From: CAVSEK01 sp963726975
GTDB taxonomy: Bacteria > Actinomycetota > Actinomycetes > Mycobacteriales > SCTD01
Length of the DNA: 64,000 nucleotides
Direction of reading: 5' to 3'
Assembly (NCBI GenBank): GCA_963726975.1
Contig: CAVSEK010000013.1
Span: 124,001 to 188,000 of the forward strand
Part shown: positions 34,929-43,359 of the stretch, piece by piece
Numbering within the stretch: position 1 is the first letter of the stretch
How the letters are laid out: every line of letters begins with the position of its first letter
Position numbers and translations under genes: made by a program
Notes under the pieces: generated by a model
The model's database searches: none
What the model was told of the DNA's origin: nothing
Seen by the model: only the letters and a program-made list of their open reading frames with translations

Positions 34929-36046
34929 CGCAGCGCGCGGACCCGGGCGCGTGCCGACCGGAGCGCGGGGGAGCGGTGCAGCACGTCGCGGGCGCGGTCG
35001 CGGGCCCGCCCGGCCAGGTCCTCGACCTGCCGCAGGGCGGCGTGCGACCACGCCTGCAGCACCGCGGTCGGCACCACCTCCGTGGCGCTCTGGAGCTTGT
35101 AGGGCTCCTCGCCGCGCATCCAGTCGAGAGCGTCGTAGTCCGGGCTGGTCACGACGTGCCGGATGGCCTCGGTGTTGGCCAGGCGCCCGGCGCTCAGGTC
35201 GGCCCAGCGCGGCGCGAGCCGGTTGTCCCAGCTGCGGAAGGCCCGGCCGTCCCGGAACCCGAGCACGTAGGCGGCGAGGTCGCCGTCGAGCCGCAGCGTC
35301 AGCAGGTCGACCTCGCCGGCCGCGGCGTGCCGGAGCACCACCTGCTCGTAGAAGGCCGCGGCCGAGGGGTCGTCGTGGTCGGCGCGACGGCCGAGCGCGA
35401 GGTCCCGCTCGCGGTGCACCCGCACGAGCTCGGGCAGCAGCGCCCGCACCTGCTCGGCATCGCGGGTCCAGGTGGACACCGGCTCCAGCCCGCGGTCGGC
35501 GAGGCGGTTGCGCACCTTGGCCAGGGCCTTCCTGGTGTTCTTGCTCACGTGGGCCGCGGGGTCGCTGCCGGACACCCGCACCAGCGGCATCCCCTGGCCC
35601 GGCCCGAGCCGGGCGTGCCGCAGCCGCCCGACCAGCGCGCCCACGACCGGGTCGCCGTCGGGCACCTGCTGCAGCCGCAGCCGCCACGGCCCGGCGGGCA
35701 GCCCGGCGACGACGGCCGCGGCGAGCGCGTCGGCGGTGCCCGGGTCGGCGGGCAGCCGCGCGTCGTCGGTCGGCCCGTGGCCGAGCAGCGCGATCGTGCG
35801 CACGCCGCGGCTGCGGCGGACCGCCAGCGGCGCGGCCGCGCGCAGCCCGCCGGTGTCCTCGACCAGCACCAGCCAGGGCTCCCACGCGCGGTGCGTGTCG
35901 GCCCACGCCTGCAGCCAGGTCCGCCGCGAGGTGAAGGGCACGCCCGCGCGGGCGCAGAGCGCGTCGAACTCCCCGGCGACCTGCGTGAGGGCGTCGCGGC
36001 CGCGCAGGTGCCGTACGGTCGCTGCGGTCCCGGGTCCCCCCGTCAC
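34925..36046 (-). CDS. FemAB/BioF2-like GNAT acyltransferase of the EPS locus
   Basis: 373 residues, same two-GNAT architecture as the protein at 16877. First half: FTSRRTWLQAWADTHRAWEP, LVLVEDTGGLRAAAPLAVRR. Hallmark basic segment: SKNTRKALAKVRNRLADRGL near residue 178. Second half: FYEQVVLRHAAAGEVDLLTL, GDLAAYVLGFRDGRAFRSWD, NRLAPRWADLSAGRLANTEA, DALDWMRGEEPYKLQSATEV. Likely transfers an acyl or aminoacyl group onto sugar or peptide in the EPS pathway; donor and acceptor unknown. GTG 36046; divergent from the kinase-fold gene with a 60-bp gap; operonic with the nucleotidyltransferase-like gene downstream. Confidence 0.82.
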   Translation of the reverse strand: MTGGPGTAATVRHLRGRDALTQVAGEFDALCARAGVPFTSRRTWLQAWADTHRAWEPWLVLVEDTGGLRAAAPLAVRRSRGVRTIALLGHGPTDDARLPADPGTADALAAAVVAGLPAGPWRLRLQQVPDGDPVVGALVGRLRHARLGPGQGMPLVRVSGSDPAAHVSKNTRKALAKVRNRLADRGLEPVSTWTRDAEQVRALLPELVRVHRERDLALGRRADHDDPSAAAFYEQVVLRHAAAGEVDLLTLRLDGDLAAYVLGFRDGRAFRSWDNRLAPRWADLSAGRLANTEAIRHVVTSPDYDALDWMRGEEPYKLQSATEVVPTAVLQAWSHAALRQVEDLAGRARDRARDVLHRSPALRSARARVRALR

Positions 36047-36106
36047 GACCGCCGCCCCCGCGGCCCGCAGCGGGGCCGGTCGCCCTGCGAACCGCTCGGA
36101 GCCCAC

Positions 36107-37286
36107 GTGACCGGACCGCACCTGCCGGGCGTCCTGCGCACGCTGCCCGCCGGTCCGCTGGGGCCGGAGGTGGGAGTCGTCGCCGACGCGGCGCGGGCCG
36201 ACGTGCAGCGGGCGCTGCGGGCCGACGGCTGGGTGCCGGCCGGCGACCGCTGGGCGCGGTTCGTCGACGGGCGCGCGGAGCGCCTCGACGTGGCGGGCGC
36301 GGGGGCGCTGGGCCCGCTGGCGGCCCGGCTGCTGGGCTCGCCCGCCGAGCCCTCCGCCGAGCCCTCGGCCGAGCCCTCGCGCCGTTCTCGCCGACGAGCT
36401 GCTGCTGCGCGCGCTGGTCGCACCGGCCGCCGGACCCCCGGTGCCCGCCGCGGCGCGGGCCGCGCTGCACGCCCGCACGGCGGAGGACCCGGCGGCCTGG
36501 CTCCGGGCGTACGACCTCGCCGACGCCGTCGGGCTCGGCGGACGGGTGGTGGCGCTGCAGGACGCGTACGAGACCGGGCTGGCGCTGGGCGGCGGTCCGC
36601 CCTCGGCGCCGGTGGTCGCGCTGTCGGGGCTGGACGGGGCGGGGAAGACGACGCAGGCGCACCTGCTCGCGGTCGCGCTGGGCGACCTCGGCCGGGACGT
36701 GGCCGTGGAGTGGGCGCGGGTCGGGTTCTCGCCGGCGCTGGAGCGGCTCGCGGCGCCGGTCCACCGGGCGCGCGGGCTGCTGCGCCGGGAGCCGTCGCCG
36801 GCCCGGACGGGCCCGCCGCCGCAGGGGCCGGGCGCGACCCCGGCCGGTGCTCGGCGCGACGTGCGGCGCGGGCCGCTCGTGGACGGGCCGTGGTCGGTGC
36901 TCATCGCCGGCGCGGACGCCGCCGACGCGGCCCGCCGCACCGCCCGGCACGCTGCGGCGGCCCGGGTCGTGGTGCGGGACCGGTACCTGCTCGACTCGCT
37001 CGTGCACGTGCAGGACCGGTACGGCGAGGGAGCCGTGACCGCGCCGGCCCGCGCGCTGCTGGCGCGGCGGACCCCGCCCGCGGCCTGCGCGCTGCTGCTG
37101 GTGCTGCCGCCGGAGGTGGCGCACGCCCGCAAGCCGGGGGAGTGGGCGCTGGCCGACCTGCGCCGGCACGCGGCGGCGTACGACCGCGCGGCGGACGCGC
37201 TCGGCGTGGTGCGGGTGGACGCCACGTCGCCGCCGCACGCACTCGCGGCGGCGGTCGGCGCGGCGGTGTGGCCGCACGTCGGCTGA
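36107..37286 (+). CDS. thymidylate-kinase-fold protein of the EPS locus (apparent frameshift)
   Basis: About 393 codons. The C-terminal P-loop kinase of the dTMP kinase fold has VVALSGLDGAGKTTQAHLLA (Walker A), VEWARVGFSPALERLAAPVH, the DR[YF] substrate motif VVVRDRYLLDSLVHVQDRYG and LLLVLPPEVAHARKPGEW. The N-terminal 100 residues (HLPGVLRTLPAGPLGPEVGV, GWVPAGDRWARFVDGRAERL) are unlike TMK and may be a nucleotidyltransferase-like domain. Between about 36375 and 36395 one extra base shifts the frame (before VLADELLLRALVAP); both sides keep coding character. It is not a housekeeping thymidylate kinase; a sugar or nucleotide kinase in EPS synthesis is an inference. Only 4 bp separate its stop from the convergent ATP-grasp stop. 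Confidence 0.75.
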
Positions 37287-37290
37287 GCCT

Positions 37291-38445
37291 TCACGCCCGG
37301 CCCCGCACCCGGCGGGCCAGCCGCGCCGCCCGGCGCTGCAGCCGGGTGGCGCCCGGCCGCGGGTCGCGCACGTCCCAGACCGGGTGCTCGGCGCGCAGGG
37401 CGTGGCCGAGGGCAGCGGCGCTGGCCACCGCGACGCGGGGCCGCGAGCCGCTCGTCGCCCGCACGGCCAGCAGGTCCTCGTCGAGCGCCTGGTAGCGCAC
37501 CCCGGGCCGGGCGCGCTGCAGCGGGCGGGGCACGCCGAGCGCGACGTCGGCCCAGGCCGCGGGCAGGTCGGCCCCGGCGGCCACGGCGAGGCCCAGCGAG
37601 CCGTAGAAGCGGGCGTTGAGGTCGATGAGCCGCGGCACGCCGTCGGCGCCGCGCAGGAACTGCAGGTTGGCCAGCCCCCAGAGCCCGAGCGCCCGCAGCA
37701 GGGCGACGACGCCGTCCTCCAGGTCCGGGTCGACCGGGACCGTGCGGGCGCGTGCGCTGGTGCGCCGGACGGTCGTGCGGTCGGTGACCTGCTGCGAGGA
37801 GCAGACCAGCCGGCCGTCGCGGTCGAGCACGACGCTGGCGGCCATGAGCCGCCCCTCGACGACCTCCTGCAGGACCGGCTCGCCGCCGCCCGCCCGCACG
37901 CGCGCCACCGCGGCGGCGACGGCCTCGCGGCCCTCGACGAGCTGCACCGGCAGGTGCCGGTCGGCGGCGCCGTTGCCCGGCGACCAGTGCAGCCGGGCCT
38001 TGACGACGACCGGCCCGGTCGTGGCCGCGACCTGCTCGTCGGTCGCCTCGCGGGTGCGCGGCACGCCGAGCCCGACCTGCTCCGCGGCCCGGGTGAGCCC
38101 GAGCTTGTCGACGGCCGCCAGCACCGCCGCGTGCTCGGGGTAGGGCACGAGCGCGGGGACCCGGTCGCGGGCCGCCGACAGCGCGAGCACCTCGATGTCG
38201 TCGGCGGGCAGCACGAGGTCGTACGCGCCGCGCTCGACGACCTCGGCGACCGCCGTCACCCAGGCGTCGAGGCCGTCCTCGGCGGGCGGCACGACGTGGG
38301 CCGACGAGCACCAGCGGCTGCGGGTGCCCAGGTCGTCGACGGGCTGGGCGACGCCGAGCGTCCAGCCGGCGCGGCCGAGCGAGCGGAGCGCGGGGAGGGC
38401 GTAGGCGGCGCTCCCGTCGCCGACGAGCAGGGCGCGGCGGGTCAT
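37291..38445 (-). CDS. ATP-grasp domain protein of the EPS locus
   Basis: 384 residues. N-terminal Rossmann-like part: LLVGDGSAAYALPALRSLGR, YDLVLPADDIEVLALSAARD. The ATP-grasp core has KLGLTRAAEQVGLGVPRTRE, GPVVVKARLHWSPGNGAADR (ATP lysine), PVLQEVVEGRLMAASVVLDR, LGLWGLANLQFLRGADGVPR and LIDLNARFYGSLGLAVAAGA (Mg2+ residues in LIDLNARF). It would form an acyl-phosphate and join a carboxylate to an amine or thiol, here perhaps modifying EPS or a precursor. ATG overlaps the TGA of the upstream FemAB-like gene (ATGA). Third gene of the Wzx-like / FemAB-like / ATP-grasp operon. Confidence 0.88.
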   Translation of the reverse strand: MTRRALLVGDGSAAYALPALRSLGRAGWTLGVAQPVDDLGTRSRWCSSAHVVPPAEDGLDAWVTAVAEVVERGAYDLVLPADDIEVLALSAARDRVPALVPYPEHAAVLAAVDKLGLTRAAEQVGLGVPRTREATDEQVAATTGPVVVKARLHWSPGNGAADRHLPVQLVEGREAVAAAVARVRAGGGEPVLQEVVEGRLMAASVVLDRDGRLVCSSQQVTDRTTVRRTSARARTVPVDPDLEDGVVALLRALGLWGLANLQFLRGADGVPRLIDLNARFYGSLGLAVAAGADLPAAWADVALGVPRPLQRARPGVRYQALDEDLLAVRATSGSRPRVAVASAAALGHALRAEHPVWDVRDPRPGATRLQRRAARLARRVRGRA

Positions 38446-39587
38446 GGGGTCTCCAGGGAGGTCGTGGGCGCGACCCGCTGCCGGGCGCTGCGCCAGGCGG
38501 TGCGGGCGTGCGGGACGAGCCGGGCGGCGGCGCGGCCGGGCAGGTGCAGGCCGACGAGAGCGGTGCCGAGGCGCCGCCGGTCGGGGTAGAGGCGGGCGCT
38601 GGGGCCCGGCAGGTCGTCGGTGCAGGGGTCGAGCAGGTCCAGCCGCGGGTCCTCGTGGAAGGCCCGCAGGACGTCGAGCTCGAGCTGCAGCCCGGGCGAG
38701 CAGCGCGCCCACCGCTCGTCGTAGGTCGTCTTGAGGTGGAAGACCGTGCGGCCGGCGACGAGGTGCACCTGGCGGGCGACCGCGGTGGTGCCGGCCTCCA
38801 GCCGCCAGAGCTCCAGGCGCCCGGCGCGGGCCAGGCCGGCCGCCGCCTCGTGCAGGAACGCCGCGGCGCCCGGGTCGGTGCGCATGGCGGTGCCCGCCGC
38901 GCCCTTCCAGCCGGCTGCCTCGAGCGCGAGGAACGCGTCGACCTGCTCGGCCACCGCTGCCGGCGGGGCGCCGCGGGCGCCGTCGACCGCCGCCACGGGC
39001 CCGAGCTCGCGCTCCAGGCCGCGGCGGTGGCGGCGCAGCCCCTTCGCGGACCTCGCCGAGAGGGTCTCCGAGAGGTAGCTGTCCTCGTCCCGGGCGTGCA
39101 CCGCGGGCCGCTCCCAGACCTCGTCCTCGGTCCAGCCCGCACCGCGCTCGGCCGCAGCGGCGCGCAGCGCGGTCGCGACCGGCCCGTCGAGGTAGAGCTG
39201 CTCGAGCGCGGCCCACGCGCCGAGCCGCGACAGCGCGGTCAGGGCAGCGCCGGCGGCCGGTGCGAGAGCGTCCTCGCGCGCCAGCGGCGTGCCGACGTAG
39301 CGGTAGGCGTGCCGCCAGGTGGTGACGGCCGGCAGCGGCACCCGGCGGTGCCGGTCGCGCAGCACGGGCAGCACCAGGACCGGGTCGTCGCCGCGCAGCA
39401 CGAGCAGCAGCCGCACGTCCGCGCCGCCGGGCAGCCGGCGGGCCGCCGCCTCGAGCAGGTCGGGGCCGAAGAACGGGTTGGCCTCGACGGCCGACTCCTC
39501 CAGCGCCGCCCAGCGCTCGCGCAGCGCCGCGTCGACGTCGCGCACGGGCACGAGGGCGGTGCGCAGGCCGGTGCGCGGGCCGGTCAC
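38442..39587 (-). CDS. FemAB/BioF2-like GNAT acyltransferase, second of the EPS locus
   Basis: 381 residues, tandem GNAT of the Acetyltransf_6 group. PFFGPDLLEAAARRLPGGAD and LVLRGDDPVLVLPVLRDRHR belong to the first half; the linker is SYLSETLSARSAKGLRRHRR (residues 165-184); the second half has FLALEAAGWKGAAGTAMRTD, FLHEAAAGLARAGRLELWRL, LVAGRTVFHLKTTYDERWAR and CSPGLQLELDVLRAFHEDPR. The EAAGWKG and KTTYDE motifs are diagnostic of CelD/BioF2-like proteins in polysaccharide clusters. GTGA overlap with the Wzx-like gene upstream and ATGA with the ATP-grasp gene downstream. Substrates unknown. Confidence 0.85.
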   Translation of the reverse strand: MTGPRTGLRTALVPVRDVDAALRERWAALEESAVEANPFFGPDLLEAAARRLPGGADVRLLLVLRGDDPVLVLPVLRDRHRRVPLPAVTTWRHAYRYVGTPLAREDALAPAAGAALTALSRLGAWAALEQLYLDGPVATALRAAAAERGAGWTEDEVWERPAVHARDEDSYLSETLSARSAKGLRRHRRGLERELGPVAAVDGARGAPPAAVAEQVDAFLALEAAGWKGAAGTAMRTDPGAAAFLHEAAAGLARAGRLELWRLEAGTTAVARQVHLVAGRTVFHLKTTYDERWARCSPGLQLELDVLRAFHEDPRLDLLDPCTDDLPGPSARLYPDRRRLGTALVGLHLPGRAAARLVPHARTAWRSARQRVAPTTSLETP

Positions 39588-41194
39588 GACCGGCTCACCA
39601 GGCTGCGCAGCAGCGCGAGCTGCGCGGGGTCGCGCCAGCGCACGAGCAGCAGGTAGGCGGCGACGTAGACGGCGCCGCCGACCGGGGCCTCGACGAGCAC
39701 CGGGAGCCGCAGCCCGAGCAGCGTGGCGGCCAGGGCGAGCGAGGCGAGCGCGGGCAGCAGGAGCGCCCGCTCGGGCCGCAGCACCCCCGTCCCCGGCGCG
39801 ATGAGCACGACGGTCAGGACCGCCTGCGCGACGTAGCTCGCGGTCGTCGCTGCCGCCGCGCCCGGCGCGCCGTACGCCGGGATGAGCACGACGTTCAGCG
39901 CCGTGTTGACGACGACGGCGAAGACGGTGGTCGCCACCAGTCGCGCTGTGCGCTGCTGCACGACGAGCAGGTACGAGCCGAAGTAGCCGACGGCGAACGA
40001 CACCGGCGCGAAGGCCAGCCAGGCCAGCGCGACGACCGGGTCGCCGCCGTACTCCCCGCCGAACAGCAGGCGCACGAGGTCTCCGCCGTCGAGCAGGACG
40101 AGCACGCCGTACGGCACGAGCAGCGCGCCCGCGATGGAGATCGCGCTCTCGGTGACCCGCAGCAGGGGGGCGCCGCCGCCGGCCCGGACCATCGTCGGGA
40201 ACAGCGAGCGCGACACCGCCCAGGTCACGAACAGCACGGTCTCCATGAGGCGGTAGGCGACGGCGTAGGCGGCGACCTGCCCGTCGTCGGCCAGAGCACC
40301 GAGCAGCAGCGCGTCGAGGCGGAACAGGGCCATGGACAGCACCGAGTCCACGCCGAGGAGCAGCGTGCGGCGCCAGAAGCCGCCGAGCGCCGGGAGGGTC
40401 ACGGCCGACGGGCTCAGCCGCACGCCGAGGCGGTGCAGGAGCACGGCGAGCACGCTCTGGCCGAGCACGCTGCTGAGCAGGTAGGCGCCGGCGACCGCGA
40501 CCAGGCCCCCGCCCGAGGCGAGCACGGCGACCGCGAGCACGCACGCCGAGACGCGCTGCACGACGAGGGCGACGACGGTGCGGCCCAGCCGCTCCAGCGC
40601 GGTGGCCGCCGACCGGCCGGCGTCGCCGTAGCTGTCGAGCACGCTGGCGAGCAGGACGAGCACGAGCGTCTGGGCGGCGGCGGTGCTGGGCCGGGTGAGG
40701 ACGCCGACGAGCGCGCCGAGCAGCAGGACCGGCACGGCGTGCAGGGTGCGCAGCACGAGCGCCGTCGTCAGGGCCGCGCCGAGCTCGTCGCGGTCGGCGC
40801 TGGCCCGGCGGACCTGCTCGGCGTCGAAGCCCCAGGAGACCAGCGTGGCGAGCAGCAGGCCGAAGGCGAAGGCGTAGCTCAGGCTGCCGAAGCTCGTCGC
40901 CCCGAGCTCGCGCGCGACGACCACCGTGAAGACCAGGGTGGCGACCTTGCCGACGAGCTCGCCGGAGATGAGCGCGAGCACGTTGCGCGCCGTACGCCGG
41001 GCCGAGCCGGCCGGGTGAGCGCCGAGCGCCGACGCGGTGGCCGCGGTGGGCGGCGGTGCCGCCGGGACGGCGTCGGCGGGAGCAGCGCCGTCGACCCGGC
41101 CCCGCTCGTCCACCCGGTCACTCTCCCACGCGGCGGCAGGGGCGCCGGGCGCGAGCGGCGGGGCGGGGGGCGCGCCCGCGGGGCGGCGGGTCAC
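39584..41194 (-). CDS. Wzx-type oligosaccharide flippase
   Basis: 536 residues, MATE/MOP-superfamily flippase that would move undecaprenyl-linked repeat units across the membrane. After a 65-residue Pro/Ala-rich cytosolic start, about 14 membrane segments follow, beginning NVLALISGELVGKVATLVFT and including LGATSFGSLSYAFAFGLLLA, YLLSSVLGQSVLAVLLH, LGVDSVLSMALFRLDALLLG, VAAYAVAYRLMETVLFVTWA and LLFGGEYGGDPVVALAWLAF. The FRLDALLLG and YAVAYRLME segments are typical of polysaccharide flippases. GTG start. First gene of a three-gene minus-strand operon; the glycoside hydrolase gene upstream ends 92 bp before it. Confidence 0.92.
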   Translation of the reverse strand: MTRRPAGAPPAPPLAPGAPAAAWESDRVDERGRVDGAAPADAVPAAPPPTAATASALGAHPAGSARRTARNVLALISGELVGKVATLVFTVVVARELGATSFGSLSYAFAFGLLLATLVSWGFDAEQVRRASADRDELGAALTTALVLRTLHAVPVLLLGALVGVLTRPSTAAAQTLVLVLLASVLDSYGDAGRSAATALERLGRTVVALVVQRVSACVLAVAVLASGGGLVAVAGAYLLSSVLGQSVLAVLLHRLGVRLSPSAVTLPALGGFWRRTLLLGVDSVLSMALFRLDALLLGALADDGQVAAYAVAYRLMETVLFVTWAVSRSLFPTMVRAGGGAPLLRVTESAISIAGALLVPYGVLVLLDGGDLVRLLFGGEYGGDPVVALAWLAFAPVSFAVGYFGSYLLVVQQRTARLVATTVFAVVVNTALNVVLIPAYGAPGAAAATTASYVAQAVLTVVLIAPGTGVLRPERALLLPALASLALAATLLGLRLPVLVEAPVGGAVYVAAYLLLVRWRDPAQLALLRSLVSRS

Positions 41195-41285
41195 GGCGGC
41201 GGCTCCACGCTGTCCTCTCGGCAGCCGGGGGCCGGTGCTGCAGTCGCGCGGCCCGGCGTCCTGCGGGCGGGCCGGCGCGGGGCGG

Positions 41286-42798
41286 TCAGGCGCCGGCGAC
41301 GGCCTGCAGCGCCGGGGTGGCCGAGCCGTCCGGGTTGACCAGGCCGTACCCGCCGTTGAAGCCGTCCTCGATCCCGACGAGGTCCTGGTACCAGAAGACC
41401 CGGTCGACGTACGGCATCGTGGCGCGGACCAGGCGGACGGTCGCGACGAGGTACTCGGCCTGGACCTGCGGGGTGACGCCGCGCTTCCAGTTGGGCGCCG
41501 ACGGCGAGGTGGTGGTGGCGCTCCAGCCGAACTCGGTGAACCAGATCCGCGCGTCGGGCCGGCCGGCGGCGGCGAGCTGGTCGTGCAGCGCGGCCACGTG
41601 GCGCAGCGTCCACATCGTGCCGTCGTCGGGAGTCGTCGGGCTGGTGTCGGAGACGCCCATGTACGGGTGCACGCCCATCACGTCGAAGCTGCGCGCCGCG
41701 CCCGCCGCCATCGCGGCGGCGATCCACGCGCCGTCGACGTACTCCGTGCCGCCGAAGACCACGTCCGCCGACGGGTCGGCCGCCTTGATCGCCGGGTAGG
41801 CGGCGGCGAGCAGGCGGGCGTAGGCGGCGGGGTCGGCACCGACGAGGAAGGCGGGGCTGTTCGGCTCGTTCCAGACCTCCCAGCCGGCGACCTGGCCGCG
41901 CCAGCGGTCGGCGGCCCAGGCGGCGGCCCGGGCGTACGTCGTCGGGTCGGTGGGCAGCGCGCGCTCGCCGCGGCCGCCGTTGGCCCAGGCGGGGGTCAGC
42001 CAGAGCGTGACGATCGGGGTCAGGCCGTGCGCCCGGACCCGGGCGAGCACGTCGTCGGCGAAGCCGACGCCCCAGCGGTCGTACGAGGTGCCGCTGGTCG
42101 GCTGCAGCATCGCCCACGACAGGTCGATGCGGACGGCCTGCACGCCGTGGGCCTGGAAGGCCGACAGGACGCGCTCGCGGCCGGCGTCGTCGTAGGAGGA
42201 CCACATGCCGTGGAACTGCACGCCGAAGGCCGGGCCGGACGCGGGCACCGGCACGGGGGCGGGAGCGGGGGCCACGGGCAGCACCTCCGGGGTGCGCAGG
42301 ACGGCGGTGCTGCGGTCGGCGCCGGCGCGCAGGCCGACGGTGGGGACGCCGGCGGAGGCGGCACCGGCGCGAGCGGCCCGGGCCGAGGGCGCGGCGGACT
42401 CGTGCGGCGGCGGGGGCGGCGGCGGCGGGGGCGGCGGGGGCGGCGCTGCGGTCGGCGGCGTCGCTCGGAGCGGCCACGACGATCGTCGGGACGCCGGCGG
42501 GCAGCGCGGTCGCGGCAGGCGTCGCGGGGCTGCTCGGGACGGGGGCGGCCGTTGCCGCGGTGGCCGGGCGGTCCCCGGGGGCGGCGGCTGAGGCGGGGGA
42601 GGCGGCGGAGGCGGTGACGGCGGGGGCTGTGGCGGCGGTGGCGGCGGTGGCGGCGGCGGCGACCGGGCGGCTCAGCGCGGCGAGCGCGGACGCAGCGTCG
42701 GCGGTGCCGCTGCCCGCGCTGCCCAGCGCGACCCCGCCGACGAGCCCCGCGGTGCCGCAGAGGGCAGCCAGGGCGGACAGGACGTGGCGGTGGCGCAC
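41286..42798 (-). CDS. secreted clan GH-A glycoside hydrolase, PslG-like (apparent frameshift)
   Basis: About 504 codons. A signal peptide (HVLSALAALCGTAGLVGGVA) is followed by 110 residues of Ala/Pro-rich linker, then a TIM-barrel glycosidase: FGVQFHGMWSSYDDAGRERV, VRIDLSWAMLQPTSGTSYDR, LTPIVTLWLTPAWANG, WEVWNEPNSPAFLVGADPAA (acid/base Glu in NEP), FDVMGVHPYMGVSD and IWFTEFGWSATT (nucleophile Glu). This layout resembles PslG/GH39-like endoglycosidases that trim biofilm polysaccharide. One extra base in the GCC/CCG tract at about 42405-42440 breaks the linker frame; signal peptide and barrel are otherwise intact. GTG follows GAGGAGCTCGG, 37 nt downstream of a c-di-GMP-I riboswitch. Confidence 0.85.
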
Positions 42799-42834
42799 CC
42801 GAGCTCCTCGTGGTCGTGCAGGACCCGGTGCTCT

Positions 42835-42917
42835 CCGGTTTCGGGAGCCCGGCTGGCTTCGAGAGCCCCGTGGCTTTGCGTCCCCACCTCGCGATGGGTT
42901 TGCCCGTTCGTACCCGG
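42835..42917 (-). promoter_or_regulatory. cyclic-di-GMP-I (GEMM) riboswitch
   Basis: The minus-strand RNA carries the core elements of the c-di-GMP-I aptamer in order. The P1 strands are CCGGGT and AACCGG. Next is GGGCAAACC, then helix CCCATC with a GCGA (GNRA) tetraloop and GGTGGG, then GGACGCAAAGCC and the second helix GGCT/AGCC. The closing segment is AGCCGGGCTCCCGA. GGGCAAACC, the GNRA loop and GGACGCAAAGCC are near-invariant in this Rfam family. Only 37 nt separate it from the glycoside hydrolase start, and GAGC of the linker could pair with the GAGGAGCTC ribosome-binding region, suggesting translational control. Whether it is an on- or off-switch cannot be read. Confidence 0.9.
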
Positions 42918-43182
42918 TCCTGTGCGGTTCGTCCTCCCGGCGCGCCGTGAGGTTGGTGCGGGTCCGGGAGATCTCCCGACGAGGGGTTCCCCCGCTGGGC
43001 CTCCCGGTCCGCACTGCCTCCATCGCCGCGCGGCGCCGGGTCCTGTTGACCCGACGGGGTGAACAGCCGGCCGTACGCCCGCGCCCTCCCGGCGCTGCGG
43101 CCGCGCGGTGTGCCCGGGCCTCCCGGCAGCCCCCGCCTTCCCGCCCGCTCGCCCCCGCCCTCCCGCCGCCGCCTCCTCCCGG

Positions 43183-43301
43183 CCGATCTTCGCCTCGTCG
43201 CCGCCGATCTTCGCCTCGTGGGCGATCTTCGCCTCCTGGCACGCTCAGCCCGAGACCCTCGCGCCCACGAGGCGAAGATCGGCCGCCAGGAGGCGAAGAT
43301 C
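43183..43301. repeat. interlocked inverted repeats (A-B-A'-B') with core GATCTTCGCCTC
   Basis: Three direct copies of the 12-bp core GATCTTCGCCTC (43185, 43206, 43224) are followed by two inverted copies. Arm A 43204-43224 matches A' 43262-43282 over 21 bp without error; arm B 43224-43240 matches B' 43285-43301 over 17 bp. The order A, B, 21-nt loop, A', B' allows either an H-type pseudoknot or a nested double hairpin. It lies between the riboswitch-controlled gene and the GT4 gene. The rest of the 561-bp intergenic space shows no gene. Confidence 0.9.
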
Positions 43302-43346
43302 AGCGGCCAGGGGCGGCGGGCGGCCCGCGCGGCAGGGCCGGCGGCC

Positions 43347-43352
43347 TAGCCT
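43347..43352 (+). promoter_or_regulatory. -10-like hexamer TAGCCT, leaderless start of GT4 gene
   Basis: TAGCCT is followed by 7 nt and the GTG at 43360; no ribosome binding site lies between. Confidence 0.4.
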
Positions 43353-43359
43353 GCGTCGC

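Noticed and set aside
36107..37286. Housekeeping thymidylate kinase (tmk)
   Set aside because: The extra N-terminal domain, position in the EPS locus and divergent motifs argue for a specialised family member.
43183..43301. CRISPR array
   Set aside because: Repeat copies are few, in both orientations and without regular spacers; no cas genes are present.
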